A stretch of 64,000 nt of DNA. It comes from Dillenia suffruticosa. Its lineage: Eukaryota > Streptophyta > Magnoliopsida > Dilleniales > Dilleniaceae. Every line of letters begins with the position of its first letter. The first letter of the stretch is position 1. Shown here piece by piece: positions 1-9,840 of the stretch. A model generated the notes under the pieces. It was not told where the DNA came from. It saw nothing but the letters and a program-made list of their open reading frames with translations, and ran no database searches. Where the stretch lies: assembly GCA_033439265.1 (NCBI GenBank), contig JAVTVX010000012.1:37078261-37142260 (forward strand). Reading direction: 5' to 3'. Made by a program: the position numbers and the translations under genes.

Positions 1-63
1 GTTTCATTCATATTGCTCAACGATGATCTTAAACAAAGCTAACGGAGTTCGTTTCTTTTTCAG

Positions 64-441
64 GGATGTAGCAGGTGGTGTTGTTATCGTTGAGGAAGCT
101 GGGGGTGTTGTTTATGACCCGTAAGAAACTCTCTATTAGATATGAATAAGTAACTAGCATTTTTCAGAAAATTCATGAATGTATATGTATCACCATATGA
201 GACATGACATAGCTTACAAAATTGCAAGATCCATCTAGTTCAGGGAGTGTTGTTATTTCTAGATTCTGTCCTACTTTTAATCAACTACGTCATCAGCAAA
301 TGTTTATTATGCATGGTTTCTGATTGCTGGCGGTTTGGCATCAGATCTGGAAAAGACTTCAACATCACTTCACTACGTGTTGCGGCTTCAAATCGTCTAC
401 TTAAAGACTTATTTGTCACGGCTTTGCAAGAGTCAGAATGA
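64..441 (+). CDS. VTC4: Inositol monophosphatase / L-galactose-1-P phosphatase (VTC4-like), last two exons
   Basis: This is the 3' end of a gene that begins before the window. The exons are 64-120 and 345-441 (TGA). An acceptor (tttttcag) precedes the first, donor gtaag follows it, and the split codon CC|A joins them in frame. The first exon encodes DVAGGVVIVEEAGG, the second metal-binding motif of the inositol monophosphatase family (WDxAxG; the W codon is split across the upstream junction). The second encodes SGKDFNITS followed by RVAASN, the usual C-terminal strand and helix. Enzymes of this family dephosphorylate myo-inositol monophosphate, and the plant VTC4 type also acts on L-galactose 1-phosphate in ascorbate synthesis; both need Mg2+. 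The VTC4 assignment over chloroplast IMPL paralogues rests on the resemblance of this C-terminus only. The catalytic N-terminal half lies outside the window. Confidence 0.85.
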
Positions 442-968
442 GAGGCACTCTGTTCATCACGAAGTTCAAAAGCTCCAAATGGAATAAAAGGTCTCAATAT
501 CAGTTTTTTTCTATCGAGTTCAATCAAGTTCAACCCGTTAAAGTGGGATTTGAAACATATTAGGTTTTCAGGTACACCTGGAACTTGTGATTTTTCTGAT
601 TGATCATGGCCTTTAGTGGTGCCAATCAATTTGAGAAGAACTGATAAGGAACTCATATGAGTATCAGCAATCATGAATCCAGAGGAAGTTCGTTGGAATA
701 TCACATTTTACACAACTTTGCTTGCAAGTGGTGATATGGCGATTGATGATCTTTGTTATTTTATTTTTTATGATTGATTCTTCGTTGGACAAACGCAAAA
801 CTGCAAAACATACATCGGAAAGAACCTGTGTTCTATCATCCATGTACAATGAAAGCACATGATAAGCATGTTCAAACAAGTTCTTGCAAAAAAGGTTCCT
901 GCCATGTCTTCATTTTATCATTGAAAAACTACAAGAAACAAAAGTATAAATATGTCAGTAGATTTTCT
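442..968. other. Convergent 3' UTR region
   Basis: The stop codons of the VTC4-like gene (+) and the cytochrome b561/DOMON gene (-) face each other across 527 bp. I see no further coding exon. The stretch must hold both 3' UTRs and polyadenylation signals, which may overlap. Open frames here are short and look like chance. Confidence 0.6.
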
Positions 969-2943
969 CTACACCGGCCTAGGACCATAGTCGTTTATTC
1001 CACTTGTTCCGTTCACCACCTGCCCAAGTTTGGGTTCCCTGTCACTCTTCCTCTTCAATACTACAAACCAAGTGAAAACCTCCAATCCGGCAGCAATGAG
1101 AACCAACAGAACCAAGATGGTAATATAAGCATGTTTCCATTTCTCTTCAGGGTTCAACATATGGAGTCCTTTGAATATGTTGATGATGCTAAGGAGAATG
1201 ATCAGGTAACCAACAGAGTGGTGGTATATGTTCCACAAGTATCTATACCTGTAATCCTTTTTAGGCCTTAAAAACAAAGCCAAGACCTAGTGTCCAAAGG
1301 ACAAAAGCCTCCTCTTAGGACTCTCTAAGAAATACACAAAAATGAAACATAGGAGAACTGGAATAGAAGTCATTGTGGTTACCTGAAGTGTGCCAAGAAT
1401 GAAGAGAGTTATGCCAATGTTTCTATGAGCGGTGTATTGAAGTCCGGGTGTTTCACTTCCTAGTTTAAGACCAGTGCCCCAACCAGCAACCCCAATAATG
1501 TAGGCTGATGACTGGCAGGTGACATGGAGATAAAACCAAGCAGGGTCTGCTGATTTGAATACCCTCATATACCTTGCTATAATGGCGCCAATTGGCATCA
1601 ATGTGCCCCAACTCAGAGCATTTAGTACTCCATGAACCTGGAAAATTTTAGTTTGATTGCAGACGTGTTAGAGTTGATCGGCTGATACATACAGTACTAT
1701 GTACTACCAACTTCTTATATTCCTCAACTAATTTAACCACCGGTAAACAGTCTCTTTGCAAAATATACAAGGGAAAGATTTCGTATATATACGTCTACTC
1801 TCTCCTTATCCCGTACTAAGTTAGGAAACACTTTATGCATCGATGAGCCGTTTAATTTAAGTAGTAAAACTCTTTTACATGGTATTAGTGGTTCTAGGAT
1901 CGAATTTTGCAAGACTTTATAGGTAAGGGAAAAGCCACTCCTCATTTTACGGCTCCCCTTTGGACCAGAAGAAGAAATTAGTTAAAATAAAAAATGAAGG
2001 CTTAAAATGAGTCAAATTATTGTATGACACCCAAAAGATCATGTTATGGATTAGTTAAAGGGACAGACTTGTGATTGAGAATGATGAGATTAAAATATTG
2101 GTGCTTAGCTTTGCTTTTTTTAGGGGGGGGGCATTAATAAATATGTAATTTAAAATCCCTAAGCTACCTATATTTACGGGTCAGAAGCAAAAACCCATTA
2201 AAAATAGTCTTTGGTTGAACGGGTAAAACTAAACAAACATCATTCACAACTATTGAATGATCACTTATCAGGACATAAAAAATAAATAAAATAAATAAAT
2301 AACTCACATTTTTTCTCTTGGTTCTTGGATTGACGATTCCTCCACCACCACCACCACCGTTATTACCTGAACTCGCTCCACCAGACGCAAAATTAAGAGT
2401 TGCAGTGGATTGAAGATGAGAACCGGACTGATCATGCCTTTGAGGATTGTCATTCGAAACTGGACCATCTTGCCAAACCTGGTACAAATTCGAACTATTG
2501 TTCGGAACTTCCACGGTTGCAAATATAGAAATCTCATTATTAGCATATGTTGAAGATAAATCTGTGACACTAAAACTAAGAGTACCCTCTTGTAACTTGG
2601 TGTCGTAGCCAGATATTGGTGATGCGTAGACCCTCATTGACCCATCTGATTTTTGGTATGCAACAAGTGCTTGTGACCCATCCATGACCATCTGAGTAGG
2701 GTTTATAGCCCATGCCACCCACTTGGAGGTAGTTACTCCTGTGTGTCGATAGGCCATTTTTGCGGTTCCCGATGAAGCGTCATAGGTCCAATGAAGGAAG
2801 GAACTCAAGACTGGTAGATCAATACATGAACTAAAGTCTTGGTTGTTAGAGAAGACATAGTTCGAACATGTTTGAGCATAGGATATGATGAATATAGAAA
2901 CAAAAATGGATAAGCTCAATATGGGTGTTAATTTTGGCGTCAT
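969..2943 (-). CDS. Cytochrome b561 and DOMON domain-containing protein
   Basis: There are three exons on the minus strand: 2943-2308, 1637-1383 and 1286-969 (donors gtgag and gtaac, acceptors ccag and ctag), all in phase 0, giving about 402 aa. Residues 1-23 form a signal peptide ending near SYAQTC. The DOMON (AIR12-like) domain follows, with the paired cysteines of CSNYVF and FSSCID and a Met in NPTQMV where AIR12-type proteins bind heme b. A Gly/Ser-rich linker leads to a basic RTKRKN stretch and the b561 core: [19 protein letters not shown] and [10 protein letters not shown] carry the conserved heme-ligand histidines among about five membrane helices, and the tail is hydrophilic. The family moves electrons across the plasma membrane, probably from cytosolic ascorbate to apoplastic acceptors. 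Length and exon order are typical. The paralogue group cannot be fixed from sequence alone. Confidence 0.93.
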
Positions 2944-3192
2944 GATGAGTGTTGCGAAATTTCAATTGATGTGAATTATGGTTGGAGGGAATAGAGACTA
3001 ATGAGGCATGGGAGTTTTTGGGTGTGGGATGTGAGAGAAAGGAAATAGAGAACAGAGGCGAGGAATGTGAGCAGTTGATGAATGCAAACTGATTATAAGA
3101 GAAATTAGGAGGCAGTGGCAGTGGAGGTGGTTGAGTTGGTCAGCTGACTGCCCAAAGCTACGTTTTCTTTCTTTTCATTTTGTTTTAAATGT

Positions 3193-3193
<1 letters not shown>

Positions 3194-3269
<76 letters not shown>
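3194..3269 (+). repeat. (GA)n microsatellite, about 38 units
   Basis: This is an uninterrupted GA tract about 250 bp upstream of the cytochrome b561/DOMON start codon, so it lies in or next to that gene's promoter or 5' UTR, where it reads (CT)n in the sense direction. CT-rich 5' leaders are common in plant genes. The length suggests a variable locus. Confidence 0.95.
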
Positions 3270-3271
<2 letters not shown>

Positions 3272-3661
3272 CCCAAGAGTATAGTTTAAAGGTGATAATT
3301 CTTTTTTTCTTGATAATTTTAAATTTAAATATTTATATAACAAAAAAAATAAAAATCGAAAAAGAGAGGCGTCTGCCTCAAATTTTATTTTAAGGGTCAA
3401 TCACCTTATAATTGAGAAACCCATTTATGCGGCTGGAGAGAAAAATCTTCATTTTCCAGAATGTTGCAGAGTGGAGATAGGCCAAAATATATTTTCAGTA
3501 TCGATGATATAAATGAGAAAAGCTCCTGAAAACTTGGGTTGGCTACCCTTTTCTATTTATCATTATTTTTTTATTAGGGAATGGCATGTGGTAATGATGA
3601 GGCATGACATCAGGTTCGCTTGCTTGAAGAAGCAACAAACATCCACAAGAAAAGTTAAGAG

Positions 3662-3737
<76 letters not shown>

Positions 3738-4149
3738 ATGGATAAGGCGTACAATAGTTCAGGTGGTAACCATCACCGAAAGACAACTTGGTCAAAACCA
3801 AAACCAGCCAAGGCCTAGAGGAAGGGAATGCCAACGAAGATCGTGGTGGACGCACCCACAAATCGGCTGTCTGCCTAGTTTTGTTCACTAGATAGCATCA
3901 CCGTCTCTCCCTATCTCTCTCACTTAATCTCTCTCTCTCTCTCTCTAAAGAAGAGCTAAACAAGAAGAACAACGTTCGCGAGGGACAATTTATTGATCAT
4001 GGCTCCCATCACCGATCTTATAATTCAAAATTCAAATATTATGTAATGAAATGAAAAAAAAAAATATACAAGAAATACAACTATAAAAGTAATAATTAAA
4101 AATCTGATGGGGGACGAGGATGCGTTGGGAGGACAAACTCAAAATCCCA
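3270..4149. other. Promoter-side spacer with a second long (GA)n tract
   Basis: No gene is recognised. A second GA microsatellite runs from about 3665 to 3733, and a short CT run lies near 3930-3945. The rest is AT-rich. Open frames crossing the microsatellites are artefacts of the dinucleotide repeat. The stretch ends at the left target-site duplication (TCCCA, 4145-4149) of the copia element. Confidence 0.7.
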
Positions 4150-4399
4150 TGGTAAGATGTGCAACTTCTACCGTAGATTCTTAGATGATATTTTTATAGC
4201 AATCAACCTTATTTTTTAAATTTTTTTTACTTGTTAGTTATTTCAAAATTTTGAATTTAAATTCCAATTGTTGAGATTTTTTAGGAAAAAATATTCTCAA
4301 ATTTGTTATATTCATCTCTTTATATTTTGAAGAATAAAAAGTTGCTTTTTGTCTATAAAACATATTTTGCTTCAAATTTCTTTCTTAAAAAAACCATCA
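4150..4399 (+). repeat. 5' LTR of the copia element
   Basis: This 250-bp repeat begins TGGTAAGATG and ends AAACCATCA. It aligns over its whole length with 8362-8616. The short size fits copia elements. It contains TATATTTT-like AT-rich stretches that could hold the promoter, but none is distinctive. Confidence 0.93.
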
Positions 4400-4402
4400 A
4401 AT

Positions 4403-4414
4403 TGGTATCAGATC
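4403..4414 (+). promoter_or_regulatory. Primer-binding site (initiator tRNA-Met)
   Basis: TGGTATCAGATC lies three bases after the 5' LTR. It matches the usual copia primer-binding site TGGTATCAGAGC, complementary to the 3' end of initiator tRNA-Met, with one mismatch. Confidence 0.9.
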
Positions 4415-4451
4415 CCTTTATTCTTAAGGGGCTGTGTGTGAGAGTGACTTG

Positions 4452-5427
4452 ATGAGTAATCCTTTATTCACTACTAAAAGAATGTCAGGAAACAATTTTC
4501 TTTCAAACCTACCAGTTTTTTCTGGTGAAAATTATCAAATCTGGTCTGTCAAGATGAAATCATACTTGGAGGCCAATGAGCTTTGGGAAGTTGTGATGTT
4601 GGATGATTTTCCACAACTCCATGAAGATCCAACAATTGTTCAAATGAGAGATCAAAGAGATGCAAGGAAAATGAGATTCAAGACATTGACATGCATTCAC
4701 TCAGCAGTCTCAAATGCTGTGTTCACAAGGATTATGGCTTGTGAAACTACAAAAAAAGCTTGGAATGCACTCAAAGAAGCATTTCAAGGGAATGACAGAA
4801 CAAGGTAAATGCAAGTTCTGAATCTCAAAAGAGAATTTGAACTTTTGAGGATGAATGAATCTGAAAACATTAAAGAGTATTCTGATAGACTCTTGAATGT
4901 TGTCAACAAGATAAGATTGATGGGTGAAGAACTCCCAGACCAAAGAGTAACAGAGAGTTTTGGTGAGTTTACCTAAAAGATTTGAGACAAATATTTCATC
5001 TCTTGAGGATTCAAGAGATCTTTTTCAAATCACCTTGCCAGAGTTAGTCAATGCCTTGCAAGCACAGGAGCAGAGGAGAGCCATTAGAAAAGAAGTAGTT
5101 GAAGGTGCCTTTAAGGCAAAAGGCAAAAATCAAATTTAGTAAGGTGGCAAAGGCAAGAAAAACAAAAATGATGGTGACAATAGCAAATGTGAAGCAAGGA
5201 AAGGCAAATTTCCTCCATGTACTCATTGTAAGAAGACTTCACACTTGCCAAAATTTTGTTGGTGGAGGCCTGATGTTCAATGCAGATTTTGCAATCAAAA
5301 GGGACATATAGAGAAGGTTTGTAAGAACAAGCAAGAAGCCCAACAAGCACAGATTACTGATGAGCCCCAGGAGGTACAATTATTTGCAGCAACATGTTTT
5401 GCAGGCGATAGTTCAAGTGAAACTTAG
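4452..5427 (+). pseudogene. Copia gag with zinc knuckle, broken
   Basis: The frame opens at ATG 4452 with the copia-type start of gag (LPVFSGENYQIWSVKMKSYL). It is cut by TAA near 4806, after which the reading resumes in the same frame (LNLKREFELLRMNE). It then shifts frame around 4970-5150. The CCHC zinc knuckle is intact at about 5280-5330 ([17 protein letters not shown], spacing CX2CX4HX4C). No single frame spans the gene, so it is a relic. Confidence 0.88.
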
Positions 5428-8367
5428 CTGATTAATAGTGGTTACACTCACCACATAACCAACAACGAGTCTATCTTTAAGGAGCTTGACAGATCTTATG
5501 TTTCCAAAGTTAGAATTGGAAACAGAGATTGTATTGAGGTTAAAGGCAGGGGACAAGTGGCAATTGAACATACATCAGGTATAAAAATCATTTCTGATGT
5601 TCTATTTATCCCTAAAATCAATCAAAATCTGTTAAGTGTGGGGCAATTTCTTGAAAAAAAATTACTATGTGTTTTTTTAAGGACAATGCTTGTATGATTT
5701 ATGATCCTCATGGGAGTGAACTTTTTTCTGTAAAAATAAGAGAAAAAAGTTTCTCTCTTGATTCGCTGCAAAATGGTAGTGATGCCTTTACAAGTTTAGA
5801 AGATCAATCTAAGTTTTGGCATAAAAGATTTGGTCATTTCCATTATTCAGCACTTAATGATATGCATAAGAGTAGATTGGTGCGGGATTTGCCTATTGTT
5901 GAAAATGTAATTGGTGTTTGTGAAGTTTGTCAACTAGGAAAGCATTATCATTTCCTTAAAACAAGGCATGGAGAGTAGTTGAAAAGCTGCAGCTGATCTA
6001 TACAGACGTGTGTGGTCCCATGAGAACTCCTTCCTTAAGTGGCAGCCGATATTACATAGTTTTTATTGATGATTTTAGTAGATTTTGCTGGGTATATTTT
6101 ATAAAACAAAAATCTGAAATTGCTGCTGTGTTTTGGAAGTTTAAAAATTGGATTGAGAACCAATGTGGGCTAAAGATTAAGGTGATCAGATCTGATAATG
6201 GGGCAGAATATACTTCTAACTTGTTTAACAAGTTTTGTGAAGATGCAAGAATTGAACACCAATTGACAGCAACTTACACTCCTCAGCAAAATGAAGTAAG
6301 TGAAAGAAAAAATAAAACAATCATGAATATGTCAGGTGCTTGTTGTTTGAGAAGATAATGCCAAAGAAATTTTGAGCTGAAGTTGTGAGTACTATAGTAT
6401 TTCTTCTCAACAAGCTGCCTACAAAAGCACTGAATGATAAGACTCCATTTGAGGCATGGTTTGGATACAAGCCTATTGTCCAAAATCTGAAGGTGTTTGG
6501 ATGCATATGTTACACACATATCTCAGATGTGAAAAGAGGAAAACTTGATGAAAAGGCTGAATTTGGGATCTTTATTGGATACGGTAGCACGATCAAGGGT
6601 TATAGAGTTTATCAACCCTTAAATGGAAAGGTGATTGTTAGCAGAGACATCAAATTCAATGAACTAGCTACATGGAATTGGGAAAAATCTGAAGCTAAGA
6701 CCAAGGAATCCAGCCTAAAAGACATGCAGGAGCAAACTGATGATGAGTTTGTGGACCATATTTCAGTTAGAGGTACTAGATTACTTTCTGATATCTATCA
6801 AAATTGTAACGTTGCTGTTCTTGAGCCTGCAGGATACAAAGAAGCTGCAGATGAGTCTAGGTGGATTGTAGCAATGCAGGAGGAGCTCAAAATGATTGAA
6901 AAAAATCAGATCTGGACCCTTGTGGACAGACCAATTCACAAGACTCCTATTGGAGTAAAATGAGTGTTTAGAACCAAATTAAATGTAGATGGTTCCATTA
7001 ACAAGCACAAGGCAAGGCTGGTTGTCAAAGGATATGCTCAACAATTTGGAGTGGACTTCTCATAAACATTTGCTCCGGTGGTCAGGCTTGATATAATTAG
7101 ATTGCTTCTAGTACTAGCAGCTCAAGAAGGGTGGAAAGTATTTCAACTTGACGTCAAATCTGCCTTCTTAAATAGCTACTTAGAGGACGAGATTTTTATT
7201 GAGCAACCTAAAGGATTTGTCGTAAAGGGAAAAGAAGACAAAGTGTCTCTTCTCAAGAAAGCATTGTATGGTCTCAAACAGGCTCCAAGGGCCCGGTATA
7301 GCAGAATTAATGATCATTTGCTGAAAATTGGATTTGAGAAGAGTTTGAGTGAATCAACTCTCTATGTCAAAGTTACTAACAATGAATTAATCATTGTTTT
7401 CTTATATGTTGATGATTTGCTTGTTACAGGAAGCAACATAAACATGGTGAATCAATTCAAGGAGCAAATGAAAAATGTGTTTGAGATGACAGATATGGGT
7501 GAGATGGCCTACTTCCTTGGGTTAAAGATTCAACAATCTCAATAAGAAATATTTATTTGTCAGCACAAGTATGCAAAGGAGGTGCTGAAAAAGTTCAATA
7601 TGGAATCCTCCAAATCTATCAGCACTCCTTTGATGGAGAATGAAAAATTAAGCAAAGATGATGGATTTGTTAAAGCTGATGAGGGACCCAACAGAAATCT
7701 CATTGGTTGCTTGATGTATTTCACAGCAATAAGGCCGGATATCATGTATTCTGTCAGCTTGCTTTCAAGGTTCATGCATTGTTTAAGTGATTTACACTAT
7801 AAAACTGCAAAAAGAGTGCTTAGATATATCAAGGGAACAGCTAATTTTGGCATCTGTTTTAAGAAGTCACAAAAGATGTTTTTGTTTGGTTTTTCTGACA
7901 GTGATTGGGGTGGTTCCAGCGATGACATGAAAAACACTTCAGGTTACTTGTTCAGTCTTGGTTCTGGATGTTTTTCTTGGAGTTCTAAGAAGCAAGATGT
8001 AATAGCTCAATCAACTGCAGAGGCAGAATATGTGGTTGCTACTGTAGCAGTAAATTAAGCATTATGGCTAAGGAAAGTGCTAGTAGATTTGAAGCACACT
8101 CAGAAGGAAGCAACTGGAATTTTTGTTGACAACAATGCTGCCATAGCTATCTCAAATAATTCAGTGTTTTATGACAAGACTAAACATTTTAAGATCAAGT
8201 ATTATTTCCTTAGGGAAGTGCAGAAGAGTGAGGAAATTGTATTGGTTCATTGCAAGTTCCACATTCAGCTTGCTGATATTCTCACGAAAGCCTTATCTAA
8301 AGCAAGATTTGAAGATTTAAGACTACAAATTGGAGTCTGTAGCAAAAGCAGCAAGGAGGAGTGTTGA
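5428..8367 (+). pseudogene. Copia pol: protease, integrase, reverse transcriptase, RNase H, broken
   Basis: The protease active-site triplet, normally Asp-Ser-Gly in copia, reads Asn-Ser-Gly at about 5431-5442 (LINSGYTHH) and follows a TAG where a Trp codon is usual. The pre-integrase and integrase regions are seen at 5667-6358, including FWHKRFGHF, YIVFIDDFSRFCWVYF, RSDNGAEY and QQNEVSERKN, which hold the DDE residues. A stop lies near 5976 and another near 6356. RT is seen at 7078-7545 (FQLDVKSAFL, LYGLKQAPRA, FLYVDDLLVTG), and RNase H at 7582-8367 (SDSDWGGS, QSTAEAEY, LADILTKAL). Stops at 6961, 7063, 7543 and 8056 divide the frame. Confidence 0.9.
8351..8361 (+). other. Polypurine tract of the copia element
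   Basis: GCAAGGAGGAG is a purine-rich run ending exactly at the 3' LTR start (TGTTGAGATG). This is the expected position for the plus-strand primer of reverse transcription. Confidence 0.8.
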
Positions 8368-8616
8368 GATGCATAACTTCTGCTGCAGATTCTTGGATGA
8401 TATTTTTACAACAATCAAACTTATTTTTCAGATTTTTTGGCTTGTTAGTTATTTAAAATTTTTGAATTTGAATTCTAATTGTTGAGATTTTTTAGGGAAA
8501 GAATATTCTCAAATTTGTTATACTCATCTCTTTATATTTTGGTGAATAATCAATGAAAGTTGTTTTTTGCCCATAAAACATATTTTGCTTCAAGTTTCTT
8601 TCTTAAAAAACCATCA
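8362..8616 (+). repeat. 3' LTR of the copia element
   Basis: This 255-bp repeat begins TGTTGAGATG and ends AAACCATCA. It is collinear with the 5' LTR, with scattered substitutions and small indels. The right target duplication TCCCA follows directly. Confidence 0.93.
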
Positions 8617-8621
8617 TCCCA

Positions 8622-9581
8622 CCCGATTGATTGTGATTTCAATCCAACTTTCAGTGTGAATAACGTCTTGCATAATTCTTTATTTTGAGTCGTATAAATA
8701 CCACTCAAAACCAACAATTTTATAGTTAGCATTAGTTTATATTGCCAAGTTGCTGCCAATCCAAACATCTCTAATTCTGCCCATTTGGCTCTCACCTGTC
8801 CCCCATCCCACCCTTCCCCTTGTCCTTTTCCTTTTCTTTCCCTCTCTTTCATGAATGGTCAGATGATGATGACGGCATGGAGTCTTAAAAAATGGGTATG
8901 CCGTCCATCTCGAAGTCCCAATTTTCAAATAGAGATGTTGGTTCGCTCAAGTACTACTTTGAAGAGGCTTTGTCAGGTGAAATGTCAATCTCTACACACC
9001 ATTTTCTACATGGTCCTTGTCAAGGGTTCTTAGGTAGGTCTTTCTCGCACCAAATTCAAAAGATCAAGCACCATGTCTACTTGCAAAGAAAAATAGCAAC
9101 GTAAGTAGGTCAAACTTCTGCCTCAAAAAACAAAAACCATTAGGACTCGACCCCACTTTCCTGTTCCAGGTAGATAATTAATAAAAAATTATCATATACA
9201 TAAAACAAATACCTAGTATTTTATCTTTTATCACAACAGATCCTTACCTCAGATCAAGAAGGGCTGTGCCAGGGAAACAAACATGGATATGAATCTATAT
9301 TCACACAAGATATCAGTCGTTCAAGACAAGATGATATTATAGGTTTTGTTAAGACTCCCATTAAACTAACAAGCACTTTTAGGCAAATTGACATTGACTC
9401 TCATTCGCCCTTATTTTTTTCATTGCAAGTCAAATACAAGATGACAACAATTTGTTTGTCAATCCGACAAGGTTTTTGAACCCTCTACCTTCCGACGTAG
9501 GTAATTTGTAGTCACTTTATCTCGCTTTCGATCAATTCCTTCAAAACATCTAGAATTGCTAAAGAAGTTCAACGTGGATCA
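8622..9581. other. Spacer, no gene recognised
   Basis: AT-rich sequence with a pyrimidine-rich patch at about 8790-8850. I found no domain, splice-framed exon series or clear repeat. The open frames here are short and overlap each other on both strands. Confidence 0.5.
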
Positions 9582-9761
9582 TCAGATATCTTTAGGACCT
9601 AACCCAAGATTATTAGGCCTATATTCCTTTCTGAAATTGTAAACCAAGTCCATTCCTAGTCCTGCAACAACAATTTCAATCATAACACCAAGGACTGTGG
9701 CAGTGAATTGGTATCCAAGCCCGTTGAAGACTTCAAGGTTGAAGTCAAAAAGCAATCTCCA
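9582..9761 (-). other. Unassigned exon-like open frame, downstream of the Tim17-family gene
   Basis: On the minus strand a frame stays open from just after TAA (9764-9762) to TGA at 9584-9582, 59 codons. It reads like real protein: FNGLGYQFTATVLGVMIEIV is followed by a hydrophobic stretch, then MDLVYNFRKEYRP and a Gly-rich end. The hydrophobic core of about 20 residues suggests one membrane helix. There is no ATG at the start, so if coding it would be a terminal exon with an acceptor in 9745-9765, or a relic. It begins about 80 bp beyond the stop of the Tim17-family gene in the same orientation. I do not recognise the family. It could also be a chance frame. Confidence 0.35.
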
Positions 9762-9840
9762 TTAGGATAAATAGTGTTACTACAGATACAAACAGCAACA
9801 CTTACTGAAGATACAGATGCCATGTCACAATCGGGATACT

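Larger units (their letters stand above)
4150..8616 (+). mobile_element. Ty1/copia LTR retrotransposon, full length but mutated
   Basis: The element is 4,467 bp long, bounded by TG..CA long terminal repeats and flanked by identical 5-bp duplications TCCCA (4145-4149 and 8617-8621). Domain order is gag, zinc knuckle, protease, integrase, reverse transcriptase, RNase H, which defines the copia superfamily. The two LTRs differ at roughly one position in ten by eye, so the insertion is old. In-frame stops and frameshifts interrupt gag, the gag-protease junction, the integrase-RT spacer and the RT. This copy cannot make an intact polyprotein. It lies in the spacer between the cytochrome b561/DOMON gene and the Tim17-family gene and does not interrupt a recognised gene. 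Confidence 0.96.

Noticed and set aside
285..704. 139-codon minus-strand frame at the left edge
   Set aside because: It is antisense to the recognised VTC4-like terminal exon and its 3' UTR and has no recognisable family.
774..1271. 165-codon plus-strand frame
   Set aside because: It is antisense to exon 3 of the cytochrome b561/DOMON gene, which has strong family motifs on the other strand.
3185..3888. Open frames rich in Ser-Leu or Arg-Glu on both strands
   Set aside because: They are translations of (GA)n/(CT)n microsatellites. The dinucleotide repeat has no stop in any frame, so long open frames are automatic.
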